A DNA stretch of 40,592 bases, from the NCBI GenBank assembly GCA_025924095.1, contig JAICEP010000001.1, positions 1 through 40,592 of the forward strand. Direction: 5' to 3'. The stretch comes from Sorangium sp. GTDB taxonomy: Bacteria > Myxococcota_A > Polyangia > Polyangiales > Polyangiaceae. Numbering within the stretch: the first letter of the stretch is position 1; each line of letters opens with the position of its first letter. The notes beneath the pieces are model-generated. The model did not search any database. It saw nothing but the letters and a program-made list of their open reading frames with translations, and was not told the origin of the DNA. The position numbers and the translations under genes are program-made. Shown here piece by piece: positions 17,510 to 27,018 of this stretch.

Positions 17510-19084
17510 TCACGGTGTGCGCGCACCCTTCCAGAGCTCGTCGGCGAGCGCACCGACGAAGTCGTCGATTGCCCTTCGTACCGGCTCGATCTTCCCCGGG
17601 ACGTCCGCGGCCAGGACGGCGAAGGCGATCGGAGATCGGCCGGGAGGCGGGAGGACGTAGCCGGAGAGGGCCACCACCGAGGCGAGCGTCCCCGTCTTGG
17701 CGCGGATGGCGCGCTCCTTCGACCACCCGCGGAAGCGGCCGCGCAAGGTCCCGTCCACGCCACCGATCGCGAGCTGCGCGGTGAAGTCCGCGCCGAGCGC
17801 GGGATCGAGGAGCGCGGCGCGGAGCAACCGGACGATGGACTCTGGCGACGCACGAGCCGCGTCGAACAAGCCGGAGCCGTTCCGCAGGACGACGCCCTCT
17901 CCGAAGGCGTCGAGCTCGCTCAGGATCTCGCCGACCAGCTCCGCCGCAGCCTCAGCTGTGCCGGGGCGTCCGCGCTTCTCGGCGGCGAGCGTCTTGAAGA
18001 TCGTCTCTGCGTAGAAGTTGTCGCTGTCCTTCCCGAGGGCGGCGAGGAGCTCGCCGAGAGGCGCCGAGCGGTGAGCCACAAGGAGCCGCTTCTGATGCTC
18101 GCCGCCGAGCCGCACCTCACCCGAGACCTCGACGCCCACCTCCTGCAGCATCTCCTTGAGCGCGTACGCCACGACCATGCGCGGATCATCGACGCGCCTC
18201 GCGAGGCTCACCGCGCGGCCGCCCTCCGGAACGTGCCCGCTGAGGTGCGCGACGAGGCGCTGACCGCTCGGCTCGAGTCGGACGACGATCTTCTCAGGCG
18301 TGCCGCGCTTCGCGGTGGTCACGGTGCCACGGAGCACCGTGAAGCCTGGAGGATCGATCGCGACCGAAGCGGCCTGACCCGCTCTCGACGGGCGCACCGT
18401 GAAGCGCAAGGCATTCGCGTTCAGCGAGGCCGCAGCGACCGGGGCGCGGAAAGCCGCCCACTCATCCGGCTGCTGCTCGAAGGCCGGAGGCACAAAGCGC
18501 GCGTCGAAGTACCCCTGGTCGATCGCGATCGCCGTGACCTTGCGGATGCCGGCCGCGCGCAGCTCGCGTGCCATCGCCCAGAGATCGCGCGTCCTGAGCG
18601 ACGGATCTCCCGCACCTCGGAGCACGAGCTCGGCGACGCTCCCGTTCGATGCCTCCCCGTAGAGGCCCGTCAGGTAGCGGTAGCCCGGGCCGAGCAGGCG
18701 CAGCGCAGCGGCTGCGGTGAAGAGCTTCGCGTTGGATGCGGGGTTGTACAAGCCGCGCTCATCGAAGGCGGCGAGGGTCGCTCCGCTCGCGATGTCGAGC
18801 GCGAGCACGCCGACCCGTCCCCCCGAGCGGCGCACGCCGGTGGTGAGCTTCTCGAGCTGCTCTCGAGCGCGGCCTGGGTCGAATTTTCGAGGTCCATGCG
18901 CTCCGAGGGGCGACCGGGGTGCGCTCGGGGCACCGGGTACGCCGTGCGTGGGCTCCTCCTTGCGGGTCGAGCGCTCCGCGGGACTCGTGCCGCCGTCGAG
19001 CGGCTGCGAGCCGCCCGGGCGGGCGAGGATCGACGAGAGCACGAGCGCGACCACGGATACGGCGCGGCGGGGATGTCGAGGCAT
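17510..19084 (-). CDS. dacB: D-Ala-D-Ala carboxypeptidase/endopeptidase of the PBP4 (DacB) type
   Basis: Enzymes of this family (peptidase S13) cut D-Ala-D-Ala ends or cross-links of peptidoglycan in the periplasm. The 524-residue product has a hydrophobic N-terminus typical of a signal peptide. A low-complexity linker runs to ~65. The three penicillin-binding motifs are all present: SNAK (Ser117-Lys120, catalytic serine), SDN (354-356) and KTG (463-465). The large insert between the first two motifs is the family's usual extra domain. The ATG at 19084 has GGAGAG six bases upstream. The gene diverges from the lipoprotein at 19254 and converges on the sigma factor. Length and motifs fit an active enzyme. 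Confidence 0.92.
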   Translation of the reverse strand: MPRHPRRAVSVVALVLSSILARPGGSQPLDGGTSPAERSTRKEEPTHGVPGAPSAPRSPLGAHGPRKFDPGRAREQLEKLTTGVRRSGGRVGVLALDIASGATLAAFDERGLYNPASNAKLFTAAAALRLLGPGYRYLTGLYGEASNGSVAELVLRGAGDPSLRTRDLWAMARELRAAGIRKVTAIAIDQGYFDARFVPPAFEQQPDEWAAFRAPVAAASLNANALRFTVRPSRAGQAASVAIDPPGFTVLRGTVTTAKRGTPEKIVVRLEPSGQRLVAHLSGHVPEGGRAVSLARRVDDPRMVVAYALKEMLQEVGVEVSGEVRLGGEHQKRLLVAHRSAPLGELLAALGKDSDNFYAETIFKTLAAEKRGRPGTAEAAAELVGEILSELDAFGEGVVLRNGSGLFDAARASPESIVRLLRAALLDPALGADFTAQLAIGGVDGTLRGRFRGWSKERAIRAKTGTLASVVALSGYVLPPPGRSPIAFAVLAADVPGKIEPVRRAIDDFVGALADELWKGARTP

Positions 19085-19180
19085 GACGGCTCTCCGGCTC
19101 TACAATGTCTCCACCGCGGGCGCTTCCTCCGGTCGACCGCTCGGCGCAGCCGGGCGATGCTCCTCCGTGCGCGCTCGGGG

Positions 19181-19210
19181 TTGTCCTTGTAAAGGAGAGC
19201 TTGCTAGGGT
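19181..19210 (+). promoter_or_regulatory. Candidate promoter for the lipoprotein at 19254
   Basis: TTGTCC (19181-19186) and TAGGGT (19205-19210) are 18 bases apart, 44 bases before the start codon. Both boxes are partial matches, so the call is tentative. Confidence 0.35.
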
Positions 19211-19253
19211 GCGCGCAGGCACTCCTTCACGTTCTGTTCGAAGGGAGGACACC

Positions 19254-19769
19254 GTGTCCCAGCAGCATTCGACCCGCGCGCTCTTGCCGCTCATCATCCT
19301 CGCGGCGGCGGCATGCTCCGGCGCCAAGCCCAAGCAGGCAGGGGAAGACTACAACTTCGACCAGGCAACCTCCGACCAGGCCGCACCGGCGGAGACGGGC
19401 AGCTCCGACGCCGCCGAGACGAGCGCGTCACCGGACAACGGCGGCGGGCTCAACGTCGACCAGAAGAAGCAGATGGAGATCGCGCTGCGGCGCGGGGGCG
19501 ACAAGGCGGCGAACTGCGCCGAGGTCGTGCCCAGCGCGCCGACGGGCGAGGGCGAGGTCAAGGTCGTGTTCGACGGCCAGAAGGGGCGCGTGACCGACGT
19601 GCTGGTCGGACCGCCCTTCGCCGGAACGCCTGTCGAATCTTGCGTCAAGCGTGCCTTCGTCGGAGAGATCGTGCTGCCGTTCGATGGCGAGCCGCTCGAG
19701 GTCCCGTACACAGTGAAGCTGCCGTCGAAGAAGTCCGGCTCCGCGCCCTCCAGCACGAAGACTCCATGA
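19254..19769 (+). CDS. Lipoprotein with a TonB/AgmX-like C-terminal domain
   Basis: The product has 171 residues from a GTG with GGGAGG just upstream (19243-19248). The frame is open far upstream, but a lipoprotein signal starts at this GTG (LLPLIILAAAAC, lipobox AAAC). An acidic Ser/Ala/Asp linker follows. The last ~90 residues contain CAEVVPSAPTGEGEVKVVFDGQKGR…VESCVKRAFVGEIVLPFDGEPLEVPYTV. This has the order of the AgmX/PglI C-terminal domain and of TonB-like ends seen in many myxobacterial envelope proteins. Two cysteines in that domain probably form a disulfide. The stop overlaps the next start (ATGA). The function is unknown; a structural or transport-linked envelope role is inferred. 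Confidence 0.82.
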   Translation: MSQQHSTRALLPLIILAAAACSGAKPKQAGEDYNFDQATSDQAAPAETGSSDAAETSASPDNGGGLNVDQKKQMEIALRRGGDKAANCAEVVPSAPTGEGEVKVVFDGQKGRVTDVLVGPPFAGTPVESCVKRAFVGEIVLPFDGEPLEVPYTVKLPSKKSGSAPSSTKTP

Positions 19770-20248
19770 AGAGCTCCGCCCTCGCCGTCGCCGCCGTGCT
19801 CGCGTTGACCGCTGCTTCCGCCGACGCGGAGGAGCCAGCGGCACCTCCGCGGTATCCGCCGTCGTCAGCGCGCGCGAAGGTCATCGTCGGCGGGGTGGCC
19901 GTGACGGCCCTCGCCTATGGCGCGGCGTTCCTGGCCGCGTCCTCTTGGCCCGAGGTGCCCGGGTCGAGCGAGCTGAAGATCCCGATCGCGGGCCCCTGGC
20001 TCGCGCTCGCCAAGAACGACTGCGCCGCTGACGATCCGGACTGCGGAGCGAAGCTGTATCTGCGCGGGGCGCTCACCGTCGTCGGCGGGCTCGCGCAGCT
20101 CGCTGGCCTCGGCCTCGTCGCCGAGGGCGTCTTCATGACCACCGAGGCACGCTTGGCGCAGCCGGTTGCGCCTGCGGCGCTGACGGTGCGGCCGGCCCCG
20201 GTGATCACCGCGACCGGCGTGGGCCTCGGCGTCGTCGGTACGTTCTGA
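19766..20248 (+). CDS. Small envelope membrane protein, unrecognised
   Basis: The 160-residue product starts at an ATG that overlaps the lipoprotein stop (ATGA), so the two are translationally coupled. It has a signal peptide (ALAVAAVLALTAASADA), a hydrophobic segment at ~37-56 (VIVGGVAVTALAYGAAFLAA) and a second at ~100-122 (GALTVVGGLAQLAGLGLVAEGVF). Two cysteines lie in the loop between them (DCAADDPDCG). The C-terminus repeats Val/Thr/Gly-rich stretches. I do not recognise the family. The coupling suggests it works with the lipoprotein at 19254. Confidence 0.75.
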   Translation: MKSSALAVAAVLALTAASADAEEPAAPPRYPPSSARAKVIVGGVAVTALAYGAAFLAASSWPEVPGSSELKIPIAGPWLALAKNDCAADDPDCGAKLYLRGALTVVGGLAQLAGLGLVAEGVFMTTEARLAQPVAPAALTVRPAPVITATGVGLGVVGTF

Positions 20249-20285
20249 CAGCCGAGGGCCACGCGCGGCGATGCGCCGGCGCCGC

Positions 20286-21185
20286 TCACCCGCGGCGCCA
20301 TGGCAACGGAGCGGGGCCGCGGACCGGCTTGCCGGTCAGTCGTCCGATGCGCTCAATCATCAGCTCCACGCTAGCGCCGTACGGCACGTGCCGGCCGGCG
20401 CTCCCGCCGAAGACCCGGCCTGCTCCGACCACGTCGCCTGCGCGCAGCTCGATGTGGTTGCTGATGTACGCGACCGATTCGGTCAGCGAGAAGGCCCACT
20501 CGCCGACGCGAGCGCAGGGGAGCGTCTCGGCGCCGACGCGGACCTGGGTCCGCAGCACCGCGACCGGGCCGAGCTCGTCGGGCGTGACGAGCACCGGACC
20601 GAGCTGCGTTGCGAAATCCTTCGTTTCTGAAGGCGGCAACCCGCGCGCCAGCGATCGCGTCTCCAGGCCGCGCGCGGTCCAGTCGTTCAGCACGGTGTAG
20701 CCGACGATCGCGCGCTCCACTTCCTCCGGCGTGGCGCGCCGAAGATCCTCGCAGAGGAGCGCCGCCAGGTTCAGCTCGTAGTCAGGCTCGTCCTCGAGCG
20801 CGGGGAAGGGGATCGCTGCATCCTGTCCAAGCAGCGCGCGGCTGTTGCCGAACCGATACCAGGGGCGCTCTGCGTCGTGCGCGTAAGGGCCGAGCTGGAT
20901 GTACGCCGCGCGGTCGGTGGCGCAGGGAGGCAGCCACAGGACGGTGGCCGGTTGCAGCTGCGTCGACGAGGGGCGATCTCCGCTGAGGAGCCGGTCGTCC
21001 AGCGCGTGGAGGCCGGCACAACGGAGCGCCACAACGCGGGTGTGAAAGTCCGAGACGCCGCGGATGTCAGCGAGCTTCGTCCCGAAGTGGCGCTCGAGCT
21101 CCGCGACGTCGTAGAGCGCACCGTCCCGTTCCAGCGCGACGACCGGGGTGGACGTCGCCAGCTGGAGCACGTGGGCGATTCGCAT
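20286..21185 (-). CDS. Fumarylacetoacetate hydrolase (FAH) family protein
   Basis: FAH-fold enzymes cleave or decarboxylate carbonyl compounds with a divalent metal. The 299-residue product has the family pattern: an N-terminal domain, then EDEPDYELNLAALL, GYTVLNDWTARGLETR, KDFATQLGPVLVTPDE and a glycine-rich end GDVVGAGRVFGGSAGRHVPYG. I chose the ATG at 21185 (MRIAHVLQL) over one 13 codons upstream. The metal site normally uses E-x-E followed later by an aspartate. Here the second glutamate appears to be asparagine (Y-E-L-N), while the aspartate in LNDWTAR is kept. The substrate cannot be deduced, and no catabolic genes surround it. It converges on the membrane protein gene and is divergent from pyrG. 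Confidence 0.82.
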   Translation of the reverse strand: MRIAHVLQLATSTPVVALERDGALYDVAELERHFGTKLADIRGVSDFHTRVVALRCAGLHALDDRLLSGDRPSSTQLQPATVLWLPPCATDRAAYIQLGPYAHDAERPWYRFGNSRALLGQDAAIPFPALEDEPDYELNLAALLCEDLRRATPEEVERAIVGYTVLNDWTARGLETRSLARGLPPSETKDFATQLGPVLVTPDELGPVAVLRTQVRVGAETLPCARVGEWAFSLTESVAYISNHIELRAGDVVGAGRVFGGSAGRHVPYGASVELMIERIGRLTGKPVRGPAPLPWRRG

Positions 21186-21332
21186 GGCGTGGCCAGGTCG
21201 CGGAGAGCTGGCGGAGTGTACCATCCCGGTCCGCCGAAGCCTCGGGCCGCTGGAGCCCCCGCTCCCGCGGCCACGGTCGGGCCCGATTCCCAGGGGCCCA
21301 GGCCTTCTTGGGAGATCGGATTGCCCTTTGCA

Positions 21333-23319
<1,987 letters not shown>

Positions 23320-23344
23320 CGTCTTCACCGGAGAGCCCTGACGG

Positions 23345-23373
23345 ATCTCTGGCCGCCACTTCGGCGGCGAGAT
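23345..23373. terminator. Candidate terminator hairpin after pyrG
   Basis: GCCGCC (23352-23357) and GGCGGC (23363-23368) pair around ACTTC, with outer arms ATCTC and GAGAT adding five pairs. It starts 26 bases after the pyrG stop. No U-tract follows. Confidence 0.45.
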
Positions 23374-23418
23374 GCGTGGGCTGGCTCAGGGTATCGAGCG
23401 GGCTGCCGCAAGCGCCAA

Positions 23419-23449
23419 CGGACGGAGGCTGACCAGCAGCCTTCGTCCG
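23419..23449. terminator. Second hairpin between pyrG and the desaturase gene
   Basis: CGGACGGAGGCTG and CAGCCTTCGTCCG form 13 pairs with one G·U around ACCAG. It lies 32 bases beyond the desaturase stop and may end transcription from both sides. Confidence 0.5.
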
Positions 23450-23480
23450 TCAGCGGTTCGATGCCGAACGGGGCGGGCGG

Positions 23481-24443
23481 TCAGACGTCGCCGAGGCTCG
23501 GCCGGCCCAGAGGCGGGGCGTCGAGCGGCTCGACCGGCGCGGCGTGAGGGGCGAGAAGCGGCGAGCGCTCGCCGACCTCCTTGATCAGGTTCCGCTGGAG
23601 CACGTGCGCCGGCGCCGTCCTGAGGTCCCAGATCAGGCCGAGCTTCTCCATCCCGCGCAGGATGTAGAAGCTGACGTCGATCTCCCACCAGAAGAAGCCC
23701 TGGTTCGCGCTGCTCATGTAGTGGTGGTGGTTGTTGTGCCACCCCTCGCCGAGCGTGATCAGCGCGAGCCAGAAATTGTTGCGGCTCGTGTCCGTCGTCG
23801 CGTAACGCCGCGAGCCAAATACGTGCGCGAGGGAGTTGATCGTGAACGTGCCGTGCATGAGCGCGCACGTCGATACGACGTAGCCCCACAGGAACGCATC
23901 GTAGCCGCCCAACGCGAAGAGCAGCGCCATCATGCCGAGCGGCCCGACCACGTGGTAGCGGTCCAGCCAGCGAAGCTCAGGGAAGCCCGCGAAATCAGGG
24001 ATCCGCTTCAGGTCGAGCTCCTCGTGCTCGCGGCCGATCCACCAGCCGAGGTGCGCGTACCAGAACCCCCTGCGGAGCGGGCTGTGAACGTCGCGCTCGG
24101 TGTCCGAGTACTTGTGATGGACGCGGTGCGTTCCCCCCCACCACAGCGGGCCCTTCTGGGTCGCGGTGGTCCCGAGCAGCGCGAGCAGGAACTGGAGGCC
24201 ACGGCTCGTCTTGTAGCTCCGGTGCGAGAAGTACCGGTGGTAGACCCCCGTGATCGCGAACATCCGGATGAAGTACGTGGCCGCAGCGAGCGCCGCGAGC
24301 TTCCAGGTGGCGCCTCGCATGATGGCGACGACGGTGCCCACGTGGATCGCGACGATCCCGAGCACGTTGAAGAGCTGGCCGAGGCCCGGGCCAGACTTCG
24401 GTACGACGACTCGTGTAGGGCTCGATGCAGGGGCGTGCGTCAT
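23481..24443 (-). CDS. Acyl-CoA/fatty acid delta-9-type desaturase
   Basis: Membrane di-iron desaturases insert a double bond into fatty acyl chains. The 320-residue product has the three histidine boxes of the stearoyl-CoA desaturase family: HRYFSH (69-74), HRVHH (106-110) and HNNHHH (236-241). Hydrophobic segments surround them (for example LGIVAIHVGTVVAIM, and the stretch around LLFALGGYDAFLWGYVVSTCALM). WWGGTHRVHHKYSD and GEGWHNNHHH are typical family contexts. I chose the ATG at 24443 with GGA seven bases upstream; a GTG at 24482 would add 13 residues. The lipid kinase gene lies 132 bases upstream on the same strand, so both may adjust membrane lipids. Regiospecificity cannot be read from the sequence. 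Confidence 0.92.
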   Translation of the reverse strand: MTHAPASSPTRVVVPKSGPGLGQLFNVLGIVAIHVGTVVAIMRGATWKLAALAAATYFIRMFAITGVYHRYFSHRSYKTSRGLQFLLALLGTTATQKGPLWWGGTHRVHHKYSDTERDVHSPLRRGFWYAHLGWWIGREHEELDLKRIPDFAGFPELRWLDRYHVVGPLGMMALLFALGGYDAFLWGYVVSTCALMHGTFTINSLAHVFGSRRYATTDTSRNNFWLALITLGEGWHNNHHHYMSSANQGFFWWEIDVSFYILRGMEKLGLIWDLRTAPAHVLQRNLIKEVGERSPLLAPHAAPVEPLDAPPLGRPSLGDV

Positions 24444-24574
24444 GGTTTCCAAGGTGCATGGAGCATCGAGCACGCCCGTCACTGGGGTTCACGACACTGG
24501 TCATGATTCCGTCACGCGACGCAGCGCTCGGTACCCGACGGATCCGGGCGCGCGTCGCCGACGAGCGCGCGGCC

Positions 24575-25564
24575 TCAGGGGCGCAGGGTCAAGACGTCGA
24601 TGGACGGCCCGGCGGAGATCCGGATCTCGCTCGCCCGGAGGGGGTCTCCGTCGAGGATATAGGGACCGTCGCCGGGCGACGTCGCGCCGGGCGCGGCGTC
24701 GAACCGGACCGTGAAATCGCGGACGAGATCGTCGAAGTGATCCCTGCCGCCGATCCTCCGGCCCGCAACGACGAGCGGGGCGCGCGGGCCCAGCTCTCGC
24801 GGGGGCAGCGCGCTGGCGACGAGGTGCGGGCGCTCGAGATCCTCACCGGCCCGGTAGGTGACCCGCATGTGGATGCCGAGATCGCGCACCGCGGACGAGC
24901 AAATCAGCGACCAGGCGCGCGGGGCGAGCTGCCGTCCCTCCACGTCGATCGTGCAGCGCAACGGGTCGAGCACGCGCCGCGCATAGGAGCCGCCGTAGAA
25001 GGACTCGATGAACACCCGCGCCACGATGCGCGCAGCGGCGGCGTATCCGTCCCCTCCGCGCTCGTAGTAGACATCGAAGAAGCTGGCCACGAGCCCGGTG
25101 CCGAAGATGAAGCCGATGCGCTCCTCGACTCCGCCGTGCGTCGTCGCTCGCGCGCGCAAGGTGGGCCGGCGGACGGTTCCGCGGAGGGCGGCGCCGTCGT
25201 GGCGGCCGCGAGCTTTGTGGATGATCCGCTCGAGGAGCGCAGCCGGATCGCCCGTCATGCCCCAGTTCCGCGCGACGGTCGCCACGGTTCCGCCTGGCAG
25301 CAGGACGAGGGGCGGCAAGGAGCTCTCACCGAAGGCGCGAGCGAGCGCAGTGACCCCCGCCATGAAGCTGCCGTCACCGCCGGAGAGCGCGACGAGATCC
25401 GTGCCCCGCTGCGCGATCCGATCGCAGACCTCCGCGAGCTCCGCGACGTTCGAGGTCAGGTGGAGCTTCGCCGCACCAGCGCAGGCGGCCGACATGCGGT
25501 CGATGAGCGAAGGCCTCGCCCGGTACCGGCGCGCTGTGGTGTTGACGATGACGTCGATACGCAT
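24575..25564 (-). CDS. Diacylglycerol kinase-family lipid kinase
   Basis: The DAGK catalytic family phosphorylates diacylglycerol, sphingoid bases or related lipids. The 329-residue product begins MRIDVIVNTTARRY, equivalent to the family's 'NP.aG' start. It has the nucleotide-binding motif LVALSGGDGSFMAGV and PLVLLPGGTVATVARNWG, where family members normally have a PLGTGNDxAR-like sequence. The second domain includes GFIFGTGLVASFFDVYYERGG and ends with DGDPL, the region that closes the active site. The ATG at 25564 begins the conserved domain; the frame is open upstream without family sequence. The gene diverges from the HEAT-like lipoprotein and precedes the desaturase. The exact lipid substrate is unknown. 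Confidence 0.85.
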   Translation of the reverse strand: MRIDVIVNTTARRYRARPSLIDRMSAACAGAAKLHLTSNVAELAEVCDRIAQRGTDLVALSGGDGSFMAGVTALARAFGESSLPPLVLLPGGTVATVARNWGMTGDPAALLERIIHKARGRHDGAALRGTVRRPTLRARATTHGGVEERIGFIFGTGLVASFFDVYYERGGDGYAAAARIVARVFIESFYGGSYARRVLDPLRCTIDVEGRQLAPRAWSLICSSAVRDLGIHMRVTYRAGEDLERPHLVASALPPRELGPRAPLVVAGRRIGGRDHFDDLVRDFTVRFDAAPGATSPGDGPYILDGDPLRASEIRISAGPSIDVLTLRP

Positions 25565-25659
25565 GGTGCCGGGACGTGAGCGCCGTATAGAACGGATTCC
25601 CCGGCTGGTCGAGCCGAAGGGGCTTCGAGCGCGCACTTCGGCGCGGTAAGAGGCGCCTC

Positions 25660-26982
25660 ATGCATCGCGTGCTCTCCGGGTCGATCCTCGCCGGCCTCCT
25701 CTCGCTCGCCACGGTCATCGGCTGCGCGAGCTCGGCCTCGATACGCGCGGCCGAGGCGGGCAGGTTCGACGAGCTGCGCCGCGCGCTGAACGACGAGCTG
25801 CGCCGCGGCGCGCTGGACAGCGACGACGCACGCGCGATCGCCCGTGCGATCGCCGAGGGGGAGATCGCGCGCGCGACGCCGCCGTCCGGGGTCGATCTTT
25901 TGCGCGAGATCCGGACCTGTGCGCGCCCCCTGGAGGACGCGCTCGCCGAGCGCGCCGCGGGCTCGGACGCGGTCACGACAGCCGCAGCGATGATCCTCCT
26001 CGAGGCAGGGATCACCGATCCAGAGCGCGTGAAGCTGTACGCAAACGATGCGGCGGCGGGAAGGTCCCCTGGCAAGAACGCGGCGCTCCGCGCGCTGGAG
26101 ACGCGGGCCCTCGTCGCATCCGCGGACGGCGCGGTGCGCCGCTCGCGGATGCTCGACGGAGATCAGGAGGTGCGCGTCTCGGCGCTTCGCGCCGCGATCG
26201 CAGCGGCGGACCCGAGCGACCGGGACGCGCTGCTCGAAGCGGCGCGGCTCGACCCGTACCCGCTCGCGCGGACGCTCGCGATCCGCGCCGCCGGCGCGCT
26301 CGGTGGTCGGGAGGTCGTGCTGGCGTTACGGGATATCTGGACCCTCTCGGATGAACCTGGGCGTGAAGCGATCGCCGAGGCGTGGGCGGCGCCGCGCGCC
26401 ATCGGCGACGGCGGCCGCGCGCAGCTCCTCTGGGCGATCTCCACCGAGCGCGGCGCCCCGGCGATCGCCGCGGCGCGCGCGCTGGTGCGCGTGGGCGGCG
26501 ATGGCGCCGGGGAAGCGGTCTCCGCGCTCCTCGGCGCCATCCGCGCGAGCCAGAGCAGGGATCGCATCTACGCGATCCTCTCCGCGCCGCTCGAGGACCG
26601 CGCGGTGCGATCCGCGCTCCTCGAAGCGAAGGACGATCCGGACCACGCCGTGGCCTTCGCCGTCCACGCCCGCTACGTCGATGCTCCGCCGCACACCGTC
26701 GCAGCGCGCGAGCGCTCCACGGCGATCGCGTGGCTGATGAAGCTCGCCTCGGGCACGTCGACGCGCGCGGTGCTCGCGCGGGGAGCTCTCGCCCGTGCAG
26801 GCGTCCGCGCGGCGGTGCCGCTCCTGGAGCGCGATCTCCGATCCCGGGAGATCCCGGTGCGGGAGGCGGCGGCGACCGGCTTGGTCGAGCTCGGCGAGAG
26901 CCCTCGCGCTGCCTTGCTCCTCGCCGACGCCGTGCCTCAGGTCAGGATCTCCGTGGCCTGCGCCATCCTCGGCGCGTCCTGA
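25660..26982 (+). CDS. HEAT-repeat-like lipoprotein
   Basis: The 440-residue product has a lipoprotein signal with lipobox VIGC at residues ~19-22 (GLLSLATVIGCASS). The rest is alanine- and arginine-rich alpha-helical repeats of ~30 residues (for example DGDQEVRVSALRAAIAAADP, DPYPLARTLAIRAAGALGG, REIPVREAAATGLVELGES). This pattern is typical of HEAT or PBS-lyase-like repeats, which form solenoids that bind other proteins. No catalytic motif is visible. The gene lies between the divergent lipid kinase and the convergent outer-membrane protein gene and appears to be a single transcription unit. The partner is unknown. Confidence 0.85.
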   Translation: MHRVLSGSILAGLLSLATVIGCASSASIRAAEAGRFDELRRALNDELRRGALDSDDARAIARAIAEGEIARATPPSGVDLLREIRTCARPLEDALAERAAGSDAVTTAAAMILLEAGITDPERVKLYANDAAAGRSPGKNAALRALETRALVASADGAVRRSRMLDGDQEVRVSALRAAIAAADPSDRDALLEAARLDPYPLARTLAIRAAGALGGREVVLALRDIWTLSDEPGREAIAEAWAAPRAIGDGGRAQLLWAISTERGAPAIAAARALVRVGGDGAGEAVSALLGAIRASQSRDRIYAILSAPLEDRAVRSALLEAKDDPDHAVAFAVHARYVDAPPHTVAARERSTAIAWLMKLASGTSTRAVLARGALARAGVRAAVPLLERDLRSREIPVREAAATGLVELGESPRAALLLADAVPQVRISVACAILGAS

Positions 26983-27018
26983 GCGCCGCCGGCCCCGGCC
27001 CGACAAGCGCCCGGTCGT

